A stretch of DNA of 64,000 nucleotides, taken from the NCBI GenBank assembly GCA_030323305.1, contig CP106741.1, positions 4,339,501 to 4,403,500 on the forward strand, written 5' to 3'. The first letter of the stretch is position 1. Every line of letters begins with the position of its first letter. A program made the position numbers and the translations under genes. Of this stretch, positions 22,137-30,087 are shown in pieces. The notes below the pieces were generated by a model. The model did no database searches. It was not told where the DNA came from and saw nothing but the letters and a program-made list of their open reading frames with translations. Source of the DNA: Paenibacillus sp. CC-CFT747. Its GTDB lineage: Bacteria; Bacillota; Bacilli; Paenibacillales; NBRC-103111.

Positions 22137-22304
22137 TTAATGACAATCCGGCATATTGGGGGCGTATTCCACGGTGCTCCCGTTGAATTTGATAAGCGGA
22201 TCCGGAGTGAGCGGTTCGGCTTTTGCGGGAGTCTGCAGCTGGGTGACGATGGCTGCAATTCCGACAATAACGGCTGCGCTTAAGGCGATGATCCATTTTT
22301 TCAT
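22137..22304 (-). CDS. Small secreted or membrane-anchored peptide, 55 aa
   Basis: A short frame that begins MKKWIIALSAAVIVGIAA and so has an ideal signal peptide or N-terminal anchor (Lys-Lys, about 18 hydrophobic residues). The mature part is about 27-30 residues (ending EYAPNMPDCH). AGAAAGAGAGTG upstream gives only a weak ribosome site. No match recognised. The terminator-like hairpin after its stop supports a real unit. Confidence 0.5.
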   Translation of the reverse strand: MKKWIIALSAAVIVGIAAIVTQLQTPAKAEPLTPDPLIKFNGSTVEYAPNMPDCH

Positions 22305-22669
22305 AAGGAAGCACTCTCTTTCTGTGATTATCCGTTTCCAATAAGGTTTACTAGCAGTTTACCACATTTCCGAGTGATTTGCTAGGAGTTTCAGGGGTGA
22401 GGTTTGGTGGCAATCAGCCTAATTTCTGCGCATGCTTCGGGTCCAGGGGAATATACATAACCTTACCACTCCTTCAAGGAGCTGCCGGCTGCCCAACAGG
22501 TCACGTCACAGGGGAACCAACCAATACGGTCAAGCATACCCTGTAGAACGATATCGAAATGGAATGTTTGATTTATCTTCCAGCGGGGTAATGGGAAGAA
22601 CAATCAAATGCTATGCATTCGGTTTGCCGTACGGTTGGAGGGCGGACCGGTGGAAAAGGGGAGATTCGG
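22305..22669. other. Intergenic region, no gene seen
   Basis: About 365 bp between the divergent secreted-peptide gene and pgpA. It has two GTTTAC-like repeats near 22345-22363 and a short CTCCTT/AAGGAG hairpin near 22470, and no convincing ORF or tRNA. Confidence 0.5.
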
Positions 22670-23287
22670 ATGCGCAGGGTTCACAGCACGGAAGTAAGAA
22701 ATGCGGTTCTTCAGAAACTGTCCCAACGAGGAGTTAGGCTGGAGGACATCGCGGAGATAGTTTATGAAATGCAAGCCCCCTATAACCCGAGCCTGCAGAT
22801 GGAAGTCTGCCTGGAGAGTGTCCGGGCGGTTCTCGAGAAAAGAGAGCTGCAGCATGCCATTCTGGTGGGAATTGAGCTCGATATGCTGGCGGAGCAAAGG
22901 CTGCTCTCCGAGCCGCTCCAAACGATCGTCGCTTCCGATGAGGGCTTGTTCGGCTGCGATGAAACGCTTGCGCTCGGCTCGGTTCTCGGGTACGGGAGTA
23001 TCGGTGTAACGACCTTCGGCCATCTCGATAAACATAAAATCGGAATCATCAAACGGCTCGATACCAAAATCGGAAACGGCGTTCATACGTTTCTGGACGA
23101 TCTGGTAGCGAGCATCGCGGCTTCGGCTTCGAGCCGGATCGCCCATAAGCATCGCGATTGGGAAGAGGAAATCGGGCCACCCTTCGAGCTCATTGCGGGG
23201 GATACGGAGAAGCCGACGATCAGCCGGGTTTTCGAAGAAACGGAATCATCTGTGGTACCGCTTTCCGCCGAGGAGAACGCCAGCTGA
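22670..23287 (+). CDS. pgpA: Phosphatidylglycerophosphatase A family protein (YutG-like)
   Basis: A 205-residue protein matching the PgpA/YutG family, reported as phosphatidylglycerophosphatase or a related low-temperature-requirement C protein. Blocks seen are RGVRLEDIAEIVYEMQAPYNP, TIVASDEGLFGCDETLALG and GSIGVTTFGHLDKHK. The ATG at 22670 follows AAAAGGGGAGA; the longer frame from 22613 has no family similarity. The C-terminal 40 residues (from about 165) are a variable tail rich in Glu and Ser. Symbol is given for the family; the phosphatase activity is inferred. Confidence 0.8.
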   Translation: MRRVHSTEVRNAVLQKLSQRGVRLEDIAEIVYEMQAPYNPSLQMEVCLESVRAVLEKRELQHAILVGIELDMLAEQRLLSEPLQTIVASDEGLFGCDETLALGSVLGYGSIGVTTFGHLDKHKIGIIKRLDTKIGNGVHTFLDDLVASIAASASSRIAHKHRDWEEEIGPPFELIAGDTEKPTISRVFEETESSVVPLSAEENAS

Positions 23288-23319
23288 ATGGTTAGTCCCG
23301 CTTTATTATGCACGTTCCT

Positions 23320-23341
23320 AAGCTTCCTGCGGGAAGCTTTT
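23320..23341 (+). terminator. Probable terminator of the pgpA gene
   Basis: AAGCTTCC and GGAAGCTT form a perfect hairpin with a TGCG loop region and a short T-run. Confidence 0.6.
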
Positions 23342-23414
23342 GAATTGTTCGGGGATAGCGGGGCAGGGTTTGGGGCAAAGCTAAGGGAAACTCGGACAGG
23401 CAGGAGGGTGGAGG

Positions 23415-23579
23415 ATGAGGTGGGTGTACTGGGCCAAGCTGTACGAAAGCAAATTTCAAGCCGGCTGCCTGGCTAAGCGAATGGAAGAAGACTGGTGGAT
23501 TTACGGATACGAATGCCCCCATAACGTAGAGGTTTACCGGTCCAAGAAAGGCCGTTTTGGCGTGCGTTATGTCCTTTAA
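23415..23579 (+). CDS. Small protein, 54 aa, aromatic-rich, unknown
   Basis: ATG 23415 after a strong GGAGGGTGGAGG ribosome site. The product starts MRWVYWAKLYESKFQAGCLA and is rich in Trp/Tyr with two Cys. It ends RFGVRYVL before the tRNA promoter. No family recognised. Its good start and end suggest a genuine short gene. Confidence 0.55.
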   Translation: MRWVYWAKLYESKFQAGCLAKRMEEDWWIYGYECPHNVEVYRSKKGRFGVRYVL

Positions 23580-23586
23580 CTTCCTC

Positions 23587-23616
23587 TTGACATCTTCTTT
23601 TGGTTTGGTGTATATT
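23587..23616 (+). promoter_or_regulatory. Promoter of the tRNA pair
   Basis: A perfect TTGACA at 23587-23592 and TATATT at 23611-23616, spaced 18 bp, about 45 bp ahead of the first tRNA. Confidence 0.85.
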
Positions 23617-23657
23617 TAGTTCTGTCGCTGTCGGAAGGCAGTCGGCCTATCTATTAA

Positions 23658-23737
<80 letters not shown>

Positions 23738-23756
23738 CTACTATGGAAGATGTCAG

Positions 23757-23833
23757 GGGCCCTTAGCTCAGTTGGTTAGAGCGGTCGGCTCATAACCGAT
23801 TGGTCGGGGGTTCGAGTCCCTCAGGGCCCACCA
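23757..23833 (+). tRNA. tRNA with anticodon CAT, probably tRNA-Ile2 (or elongator Met)
   Basis: A 77-nt cloverleaf, GGGCCCT paired with AGGGCCC, discriminator A, encoded CCA. The anticodon loop CGGCTCATAACCG resembles Bacillus tRNA-Ile(CAT), whose C34 is converted to lysidine by TilS to read AUA. An elongator Met assignment cannot be excluded by eye. Confidence 0.85.
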
Positions 23834-23836
23834 ATG

Positions 23837-23866
23837 AAAAAACCTTGGAGAATCAAGGCTTTTTTT
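23837..23866 (+). terminator. Terminator of the tRNA operon
   Basis: CCTTG and CAAGG around a short loop, followed by seven T. Confidence 0.85.
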
Positions 23867-23887
23867 ATTTCCCTGCTGAAGATAATA

Positions 23888-23927
23888 ACCGCATTCCCGC
23901 GCCGAAGGGCGAAGGAATGCGGTTTTT
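23888..23927. terminator. Bidirectional terminator between tRNA pair and SLH-like gene
   Basis: ACCGCATTCC and GGAATGCGGT flank an inner GCC/GGG stem; T-runs occur on both sides after the stem. It suits the convergent units. Confidence 0.8.
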
Positions 23928-23969
23928 GGCATTTAGGGCGGATCTGTACGACCTTAGCACTCGCCGGCT

Positions 23970-24641
23970 TTAATTATTTCCACTGGCGGGTCCCGGCTGG
24001 TTCTTCACGCCTTTTTCCTGAAGGAAACGGTCGGTTTCATAAACCATGCCGGCCGCTTCCGAGCGGGTAATGACCTCCTTCGGACGGAAGTTCTTATTCC
24101 CGTCCAACTGGGCAACCCCGAGCTTCAGCAGAAACTGAATGGAGTTCATGGTTGCCTTGTCCACCTTGTCTTCGTCCTTCAACATGATGAAGGTCATGAT
24201 GACAGGGAAGTCCCCTTTGGCATCAATCGCCTGGGCCAAGTACAAGGCGAACTGTTCCCGGCTCATCGTGGCATTCGGGTTAACGTCCTTGGGAAAGGTC
24301 AACCCGTTATGATGCGCCACGATAAAGGCTTTGGCATACCACGCATCGTCGGGTACCGAAGTGAAGTAATCGCTCGCTTTCGGTTCCTTGATGAACCGGA
24401 TGTTGTCGATGTTCAACCCCGCTCCGTTTACGATGAATTGGACACCTTGGGCGAAGGTCACCTCACCTTTCGGGACGAAGGACTGGTCGTCCATGCCGCT
24501 GACCAGTCCGGCCTTCTGCAGGGCTTCAATCTTGGCCTGCTGCGGATCTCCGGCGGTGTCGGAGAAGGCATAAGCAGCTTGCCCCCACGCCAGAGTCAGC
24601 AGAAGAGCGCCGGCGGCTAATGTTTTGCGGTTAAGTTTCAT
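23970..24641 (-). CDS. Secreted protein with S-layer-homology-like repeats
   Basis: A 223-residue exported protein. The signal peptide is MKLNRKTLAAGALLLTLAWG ending near AYA. After it, SLH-like features appear: KIEALQKAGLVSGMDDQSF, then WYAKAFIVAHHNGLTFPKDVNPNATMSREQFALYLAQAI, and NSIQFLLKLGVAQLDGNKNFRPKEVITRSEAAGMVYET (described by position, residues about 105-205). SLH repeats usually bind secondary cell-wall polymer. The start at 24641 follows AGGTGATAAC. No enzyme domain is seen, so a surface adaptor or wall-binding role is inferred. Confidence 0.75.
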   Translation of the reverse strand: MKLNRKTLAAGALLLTLAWGQAAYAFSDTAGDPQQAKIEALQKAGLVSGMDDQSFVPKGEVTFAQGVQFIVNGAGLNIDNIRFIKEPKASDYFTSVPDDAWYAKAFIVAHHNGLTFPKDVNPNATMSREQFALYLAQAIDAKGDFPVIMTFIMLKDEDKVDKATMNSIQFLLKLGVAQLDGNKNFRPKEVITRSEAAGMVYETDRFLQEKGVKNQPGPASGNN

Positions 24642-24709
24642 AGTGTTATCACCTCCACCCTCTAAGACGGGGCTTGCCGGAAAAAGGTTGCAGCCTTTGC
24701 CAGACGGGT

Positions 24710-24739
24710 TTGCTATCGCTTGTCCCACGGCTTTATACT
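24710..24739 (+). promoter_or_regulatory. Sigma-A promoter of the hydrolase gene
   Basis: TTGCTA (24710-24715) and TATACT (24734-24739) separated by 18 bp, 30 bp ahead of ATG 24770. Confidence 0.65.
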
Positions 24740-24769
24740 TATAGGATTAACCAAGGGAGGCGGTTGTCT

Positions 24770-25605
24770 ATGGCTACGGCATTTGAATTTCGTCTGGGGG
24801 AAGATCGGGTCATCCGGGGGACGGGTATCCGGCGAGGAAAGAAGCACACGGAACTCTCCTTATCTGTCACGGGTATAAAGGTTTTAAAAATTGGGGCTTC
24901 TTTCCGTACGCGGCCGAGCGGCTGGCGGAGAACGTGGATGTGGTTGCTTTTAATTTTTCCCATAATGGAGTGGGGGAGGACCTGCTGGAGTTCACGGAGC
25001 TGGACAAGTTTGCTCGAAATACATATTCTCGGGAGCAAGAGGACGTGGCTTTTCTGGTAACGGCGATTAAGCAGAAGAAATTCCTCGGCCTGGAGGACAA
25101 CTCCCGGAAGCCGCTGTTTCTCCTGGGCCACAGCCGGGGAGCGGGGACGGCCTTGATCTACGCCTTCGATAACCCGGGCAAACTGACAGGAGTCGTTTCG
25201 TGGAACGGGATTGTGAAGGTCGATCTCTTTTCCGAAGAAGAGAAGAAGAAGATGAGGGAAGAAGGCCGGGCGTACACCATTAACGGCAGGACCAAGCAGG
25301 CCATGCCGCTGGATGCCGAGATTCTGGAGGATATGGAGCGGAACCGCGAGCGCTTCGATATTCTTAACCGGGCCGGGCATTCGTCCGTTCCAATCGCTCT
25401 TGTTCAAGGCACCGAAGATTTTGAGAGGCTTCGCCGAGGCAGCGAGGAACTCCGCGCCGTTCGTCCCGATATTCCGCTCTATCCCGTGAAGGGAGGAGGG
25501 CATACTTTTAATACCGTTCATCCTTTTCAGGGTACAACGGAGGAGCTGGAGCAGGCGCTGGGATACACGTTAAGCTGGATCGAGGAACGGCTGGCTCAGC
25601 AATAA
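24770..25605 (+). CDS. Alpha/beta hydrolase, one frame break
   Basis: A serine hydrolase of about 278 residues. In the repaired frame ICHGYKGFKNWGFFPYAA is the oxyanion region, FLLGHSRGAGTALIYAF gives the nucleophile Ser in GHSRG, and the C-terminal KGGGHTFNTVHPF supplies the His. One G is missing in the run 24816-24820, joining IRGDGYPARKEAHG. Cytoplasmic, with no signal peptide. Substrate is not predictable; the family includes esterases and dienelactone-like hydrolases. Strong ribosome site AAGGGAGG at 24753. Confidence 0.82.
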
Positions 25606-25636
25606 AGAGACATGGCGAATAGATGCCGTACTCTGC

Positions 25637-25906
25637 TTAGGGATCCTTTTTGTCCCGCTCCATCGTCTGCTTGTAAAGCTGGTTTCCATACACAGCGGCG
25701 GCTCCGGTTAGAATGCCTTGAACCACCGATTCAGCGGACAAGCCGAGAATTAGAACGGTCAGCACCAGGGCCAATGCCGTCACGAGCCAGATGATGCTCC
25801 AATCCGGGATTTTCGGCGTCCTTTTCAGGGAATAGCCGAACACCCAGCAAGCGGTTACGACCAGAACCAGCCTGGGATCAATCAAGGCGAACAGATCGGC
25901 CATCAT
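25637..25906 (-). CDS. Holin-like small membrane protein
   Basis: An 89-residue protein with about three hydrophobic stretches (LVLVVTACWVFGYSL, IIWLVTALALVLTVLILGL and a weaker one), and a highly charged C-terminus KQTMERDKKDP. This pattern matches small phage-holin-like families common in Bacillus and Paenibacillus. No phage genes surround it, so it may be a domesticated holin or a sporulation-related membrane protein. Ribosome site AGGAGGGGAG precedes the start at 25906. Confidence 0.6.
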   Translation of the reverse strand: MMADLFALIDPRLVLVVTACWVFGYSLKRTPKIPDWSIIWLVTALALVLTVLILGLSAESVVQGILTGAAAVYGNQLYKQTMERDKKDP

Positions 25907-26029
25907 GAAGCTCCCCTCCTCCTAAAGTTCTCTTGGTATTACTAGAATATGCCGGGAGAGTAGAGAATGCGAAATCTCCCCTAAAAAAGGCGGGAGGGGG
26001 GATCCTGGCCCGTCACCCCCGGGAACACC

Positions 26030-26070
26030 GAAAAGGCCTTTTCCCGTCTCGCCGACATCGGAAAAGGCCT
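26030..26070 (-). terminator. Inverted repeat, probable terminator of the PLDc_N-like gene
   Basis: AGGCCTTTTCC and GGAAAAGGCCT form a long stem; the minus strand continues with a T-rich tail. Confidence 0.7.
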
Positions 26071-26083
26071 ATTGGTTATTCGG

Positions 26084-26289
26084 TTAATCGTTACGAATGA
26101 TCAGATAAACCACCAACCCCAGAACCGGGAAGAAAAATAACCCGACCGCGGCCAGCAAGCCGAACTCCTGGCTCCTGCCCCTTCTTCGGCTGTCCCGGTA
26201 GGCCCATACACACAGGGCCACATGGATCACAAAAAAACCGCCGAGAATAACAAAGCAATGAAGCCTATGATTAACGACATCGCCATCAT
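26084..26289 (-). CDS. Small PLDc_N-type membrane protein, one frame break
   Basis: A two-helix membrane protein of about 68 residues. In the repaired frame it runs MAMSLIIGFIALLFSAVFFV, then AYRDSRRRGRSQEFG, then a second helix FFFPVLGLVVYLII. The GxxxxPVLGLVVYL pattern matches the cardiolipin-synthase N-terminal (PLDc_N) domain found alone in small proteins. The frame breaks at the A-run 26231-26237 (T-run on the coding strand), one base short. The start at 26286-26289 follows AAGGAG. Confidence 0.65.
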
Positions 26290-26401
26290 CCTTTCTCCTT
26301 CTTAATACGGAGCCGGGCGGGGGTGGGTTTCGGTAATTGGGATTTCTTTCCTTGGCCCAAGAGGTCATTTTTATCTGTAAGAATGAAAAGATCCTGAACA
26401 T

Positions 26402-26590
26402 TTAGTCCAGGATCTTCTTATGCTGCTCTTGGCGTTTTTTTCGCCTAATGAGAATAGTAAACGGTACTTGGAGAACGGTGACTCCAATGGCGACAATTAG
26501 AATGTGCATGCCCTTACTTACAGAAACGAGCAAATCGGCAGTCAAATAGAAGAAAAGAAACGTCAAGATAAACTGTAAAACATATAACAC
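26402..26590 (-). CDS. Small membrane protein, 62 aa, unknown
   Basis: Two hydrophobic helices (LYVLQFILTFLFFYLTADLL and ILIVAIGVTVLQVPFTILI) with a basic C-terminus RRKKRQEQHKKILD. AAGGAG precedes the start. Similar in plan to short stress- or sporulation-associated membrane proteins; no family recognised. Confidence 0.6.
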   Translation of the reverse strand: MLYVLQFILTFLFFYLTADLLVSVSKGMHILIVAIGVTVLQVPFTILIRRKKRQEQHKKILD

Positions 26591-26672
26591 TAAATCAACT
26601 CCTTAGGAGAAGTATAACTTAAGTTGGAGTTATATGGGAATAACTTGTAACGGAGCAGAAAGGAGGGCAAAC

Positions 26673-26698
26673 AAAAAAACCCTTGAATCTCAAGGGCT
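26673..26698 (-). terminator. Terminator of tRNA-Val
   Basis: On the minus strand GCCCTTGA and TCAAGGGT pair, followed by seven T. Confidence 0.88.
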
Positions 26699-26712
26699 TC
26701 TGCTGGTATGTA

Positions 26713-26788
26713 TGGTGACCTGAGCCGGGCTCGAACCGACGACCCCCACCCTGTCAAGATGGTGCTCTCCCAGCTGAGCTATCAAGTC
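26713..26788 (-). tRNA. tRNA-Val (GAC)
   Basis: A 76-nt cloverleaf on the minus strand, acceptor GACTTGA paired with TCAGGTC, discriminator A and encoded CCA. The anticodon loop TTGACAG gives GAC, for valine codons GUC/GUU. Confidence 0.95.
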
Positions 26789-26808
26789 ACGTTTCAGGGA
26801 CAATTAGT

Positions 26809-26837
26809 ATATTACCAAGGTTATGTGCGGATGTCAA
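26809..26837 (-). promoter_or_regulatory. Promoter of tRNA-Val
   Basis: Minus-strand TTGACA (26832-26837), 17-bp spacer, TAATAT (26809-26814), about 20 bp before the tRNA. Confidence 0.88.
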
Positions 26838-26896
26838 ACATTTTTTTATGTAGAGCCAAGGACATTGTCCTTGGGCCGCCGGGTGGTCCAAACCTG

Positions 26897-27118
26897 TTAT
26901 TCCACGCGGAATTCAGAGAACTCTCTTAAGAAATAAGCATCGCATTTCCCGGGGATAGATTTTCGGATAATGACCGAGGTTTCGGTAAACTTCTCTACGG
27001 TGCCGCAATATTCCACGCACTTGCCCTGCTGCCAGACCGAGATGCGGCGCTGGAACAGAATGGCGTTGTCAAAGTCGACGTCATGGAGAAGAACTTGCGG
27101 TTGGTTGTTGATTTGCAC
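26897..27118 (-). CDS. Small conserved-looking protein, 73 aa, unknown
   Basis: A soluble 73-residue protein (QINNQPQVLLHDVDFDNAIL, then RRISVWQQGKCVEYCGTVEK) with a short beta-rich pattern, vaguely reminiscent of small Sm-like or cold-shock-sized beta proteins but with no firm match. The GTG at 27118 follows GAGGTGA by six bases, so it is preferred over the GTG at 27127. Lies alone between tRNA-Val and the glycosylation cluster. Confidence 0.55.
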   Translation of the reverse strand: MQINNQPQVLLHDVDFDNAILFQRRISVWQQGKCVEYCGTVEKFTETSVIIRKSIPGKCDAYFLREFSEFRVE

Positions 27119-27459
27119 AATGGTCACCTCATGGATAAGAATAACGCAATCATTTCGACGGGAGGGGCCGGAACTCCTGCGTATGGAATCGGCTTTCCTA
27201 AACTATTTATCGGCGGGTTACTCTAGTTTATGAAGTCCTCCTTTAAAAACATTCCACTTTTCAGTATGCCCCATATCGGCAGGGCCTATACCCGAAGGCC
27301 TTTTTCTGCCAACTATTCCAAAGTTCACAAAAAATTAATAGTTCCAAGCGAAACCTTTGGGCTATACTTGACGTCTATAGAGGTCGGAACGGATTTGTTT
27401 AAGCCCGAAATCCATTGGGTATATTTAGGTAGACATACTATTGTAGGAAGGGGAGAACG
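27119..27459. other. Intergenic region ahead of the glycosylation cluster
   Basis: No convincing ORF. It contains a terminator-like GGCCT/AGGCC hairpin followed by five T near 27285-27306, which no gene here needs, and a TATATT near 27420 that may be the -10 for the cluster. Confidence 0.4.
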
Positions 27460-28158
27460 ATGAACATTCTGGTTATTATTCCGGCTTATAATGAAGAGAA
27501 AAGTATCGGAAGCGTCATTGAATCGGTCAAAAGCCGGCATCCCGAAATAGACATTGTTGTCGTTAATGACGGATCTAAGGACGGGACGAGCGCGGCGGCG
27601 AGAGCTTCGGGGAAAGCCCATGTCATAGACCTTCCGGTTAACCTCGGCATCGGAGGGGCGGTGCAGACCGGGTATTTGTTTGCTTACCGGAACGGATATG
27701 ACATCGCCATTCAGATTGATGCGGATGGCCAGCATGATCCGGCGGAGCTGAATAAAATTATTGCCAGCATTGCGAACGGGGAAGCGGACTGCTGCGTCGG
27801 CTCACGCTTCGTCCAGAAGACGTCTTACCGGTCCAGCCTGTCCAGGCGCCTCGGCATTCAGTTCTTTACTTGGCTGATTCACTTGACCGTTGGCAAGCGG
27901 ATTACAGATCCGACTTCCGGTTTCCGGGCGGTGAACCGTAAAATCATCGAAGTGTTCGCCAATTACTATCCGGACGATTACCCCGAGGTGGAAGCCGTCG
28001 TGCTGTTGGAACGGATGGGCTTCCGGGTGAAAGAGGCTTCGGTTCAGATGCACAGCCGGACGGCCGGCAAGTCATCGATTACGCCGTTCAAATCGTTGTA
28101 TTATATGGTCAAGGTATCCCTTGCCGTACTGATGACCCGAATAAGGAATGTGGGATAA
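27460..28158 (+). CDS. Family 2 glycosyltransferase, polyprenyl-phosphate sugar synthase type
   Basis: A 232-residue GT2 enzyme. The nucleotide-binding strand is VIIPAYNEEKSIGSVIESV, followed by VVNDGSKDGT and the DXD metal motif IDADGQHDP. GSRFV and ITDPTSGFRAVNRK complete the dolichyl/undecaprenyl-phosphate sugar synthase pattern. No membrane anchor is obvious, so the lipid partner may be reached peripherally. It probably loads a sugar from a nucleotide donor on undecaprenyl phosphate for the downstream carrier and glycosyltransferase. Ribosome site AAGGGGAG before ATG 27460. Confidence 0.85.
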   Translation: MNILVIIPAYNEEKSIGSVIESVKSRHPEIDIVVVNDGSKDGTSAAARASGKAHVIDLPVNLGIGGAVQTGYLFAYRNGYDIAIQIDADGQHDPAELNKIIASIANGEADCCVGSRFVQKTSYRSSLSRRLGIQFFTWLIHLTVGKRITDPTSGFRAVNRKIIEVFANYYPDDYPEVEAVVLLERMGFRVKEASVQMHSRTAGKSSITPFKSLYYMVKVSLAVLMTRIRNVG

Positions 28159-28162
28159 CAAC

Positions 28163-28534
28163 ATGAACATTTATCTTCTTTCTACCGTGTTCTGCCTGGC
28201 CTTTGTCGGCTTTACCATCGAGCTGATCCGCCGCCAGAAGATAGCCGAGCGCTATGCCCTGCTCTGGCTCGTGCTTGGGTTCATTATGCTGCTCTTCAGC
28301 CTGTTTCCGAACCTGCTGATCCGGTTATCCGAAGCCGTACATATTTTTTACGCACCGTCGCTGCTTTTCTTAATCGGCCTATTGTTTTCCCTGGTTTTTA
28401 TCATGCACTTAACGATGGTTATTTCCAAGCTGCACCGCAAAGTGACCCGCCTGACCCAGGAAGTGGCCTTGCTGCAAGCCAAACGCCCAGAGGAGGAGGA
28501 AGCCCGTGGCTATTCTTCTGATCGTACTGGCTAA
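28163..28534 (+). CDS. DUF2304 family membrane protein
   Basis: A 123-residue protein with three hydrophobic helices (IYLLSTVFCLAFVGFTIELI, WLVLGFIMLLFSLFPNLLI, LLFLIGLLFSLVFIMHLTMV) and a C-terminal coiled coil (KLHRKVTRLTQEVALLQAKR). DUF2304 proteins commonly sit beside GT2 enzymes in lipid-linked sugar clusters. The start ATG 28163 follows the GT2 stop by four bases; an in-frame ATG 28148 inside it is also possible. It ends within the next gene, suggesting coupling. Confidence 0.75.
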   Translation: MNIYLLSTVFCLAFVGFTIELIRRQKIAERYALLWLVLGFIMLLFSLFPNLLIRLSEAVHIFYAPSLLFLIGLLFSLVFIMHLTMVISKLHRKVTRLTQEVALLQAKRPEEEEARGYSSDRTG

Positions 28535-28853
28535 CGTGATTCTGCTGGTGACCGGACAGCTCCTGTGGAAGGTAGCCTTAAGCCGGCATCCGTTGAAATC
28601 GGTGCATGATTTGATTCCCATTTTTCTGCAGCCCTCCATGCTGGTCGGATGTTTCCTGTTTGCCGCGGCTACGCTTATCTGGTTCTACGCGCTGAGCAAA
28701 TATGATTTAAGCCGAGTGTACCCGCTGCAGTCCATGGCCTATGTCATGGGGGCAATATCGGGTATTTTGTTTTTCCGGGAAACGATGTCCGGCGGACAAT
28801 GGATCGGGCTGCTGCTCATTGTGGGTGGAGCGTTTCTGATTGCCAGATCCTAA
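28506..28853 (+). CDS. SMR/EmrE-like small membrane carrier
   Basis: A 115-residue, four-helix protein of the small multidrug resistance/ArnE type (VLANVILLVTGQLLWKVAL, then ALSKYDLSRVYPLQSMAYV, and GGQWIGLLLIVGGAFLI). In the lipid-linked sugar context it most likely flips the undecaprenyl-phosphate sugar across the membrane, like ArnE/F. It starts GTG 28506 after GAGGAGGA and overlaps DUF2304 by 29 bp. Confidence 0.75.
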   Translation: MAILLIVLANVILLVTGQLLWKVALSRHPLKSVHDLIPIFLQPSMLVGCFLFAAATLIWFYALSKYDLSRVYPLQSMAYVMGAISGILFFRETMSGGQWIGLLLIVGGAFLIARS

Positions 28854-28875
28854 TCCAACCGAAGGGGGACTCCCG

Positions 28876-30087
28876 TTGAAAAGGCGTTACTATTCCTATG
28901 GAATCGGGGCCATTCTGCTGTTGGCCCTTGCCTTGCGGCTTCATTATGTTCTAACCTATCCGTTTGAACCGGTTAATTACGATCAGCTCAACTATACGAA
29001 GCTGGCCATCCAGTGGCTCGAAAAAGGGGTCTACGCCTATCGGGATACGGCGCCGAACACGCTGGTCACCCCAGGCTTCCCCGCCTTCCTGACGGCCATA
29101 CTCGGCCTCTTCGGCTATGAACCGCTCGAGCCGGCTTTGATGACCGTAAGGATCATTCAATGCTTCGTGGCACTCGGGGCCATCTTCTTTATTTACAAAA
29201 TCGGGGAGCGCCTGTTTCATCCGGCGACCGGCCTGCTCGCTGCGCTTTTTGCCGCGGTGCATCCGTCTTATGCCGTTTCCGTTTCGCTTATTTTGACCGA
29301 GGTCCTGTTCCTTACCTGCTTCACGGCCTTTCTTTACTTCCAGGTGAGGGTCATCCAAGACAACAAGCCTTGGGATCATGTGGGGATGGGGATTCTGCTC
29401 GGGCTTACCGTGCTGATCCGCCCTAATGTGCTTCCGCTCGCCGTCGTGCCGTATTTCTTCCTGTGGTTTACCCACCGGAAGCTGTTTCTGCCCATGATTG
29501 TGCGTTCCGTGGCGGCCTTCGCCATCATCATGATGCCGTGGTGGATCCGCAATGCGCTGACCTTCCACACCTTCATTCCGATTGCCAAGGGCGAATCGGG
29601 GAACCCTTTCCTCGGAGGGACGGATCCCTATTTTCGGGGAACCATCGACTGGGGAAGCATCAAGGAAGAGGATCAGATGAAAGAAGGGATCCGCCGCCTG
29701 AAGGAAGGCTTGCGGGAAGATCCATCCTTATGGATCCGGTGGTACACGATCGGGAAGTTTAAGGTGTTCAACCTTCATATTTGGCAGGGCGCCTATCCGT
29801 CGTATGTTCCGCAGTGGTATGCCACTCTGATTCAGAAGCTTCACTTCGCCTTGGTCTATATCGGGTGGCCGGCTCTGCCTCTGCTTTCCCTTATGAGAAG
29901 CCGGTCCGCTCTTTACTTGACGGTCAGCCTGTTTATCTTCTATGGCATTCACGCCATGTTTATCCCGGTGGACCGTTACATTTACGGAATGCTTCCTTTC
30001 CTTATGCTGGGAACCGCTCAATTGCTGGTAACGGGGTTAGAGCTCCTTCTCCGAAAACAATTCGTAAAAAACCCGGTCAGGACCTAA
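28876..30087 (+). CDS. ArnT/PMT-like membrane glycosyltransferase (GT39/GT83 type)
   Basis: A 403-residue protein with about ten transmembrane helices. It begins with a helix (GIGAILLLALALRLHYVL) and a large first loop carrying the acidic NYDQLNYTKLAIQWLEKG, the usual catalytic Asp region of ArnT/PMT_2 enzymes. It would transfer the lipid-bound sugar to a wall or surface acceptor outside the membrane. The TTG at 28876 is preferred (AAGGGGG upstream) over an upstream frame with no similarity. Sugar and acceptor are unknown. Terminated at 30066-30109. Confidence 0.8.
   Translation: MKRRYYSYGIGAILLLALALRLHYVLTYPFEPVNYDQLNYTKLAIQWLEKGVYAYRDTAPNTLVTPGFPAFLTAILGLFGYEPLEPALMTVRIIQCFVALGAIFFIYKIGERLFHPATGLLAALFAAVHPSYAVSVSLILTEVLFLTCFTAFLYFQVRVIQDNKPWDHVGMGILLGLTVLIRPNVLPLAVVPYFFLWFTHRKLFLPMIVRSVAAFAIIMMPWWIRNALTFHTFIPIAKGESGNPFLGGTDPYFRGTIDWGSIKEEDQMKEGIRRLKEGLREDPSLWIRWYTIGKFKVFNLHIWQGAYPSYVPQWYATLIQKLHFALVYIGWPALPLLSLMRSRSALYLTVSLFIFYGIHAMFIPVDRYIYGMLPFLMLGTAQLLVTGLELLLRKQFVKNPVRT

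Noticed and set aside
22405..22612. Possible gene in the gap ahead of pgpA
   Set aside because: Frames there are short, lack ribosome sites and resemble no family.
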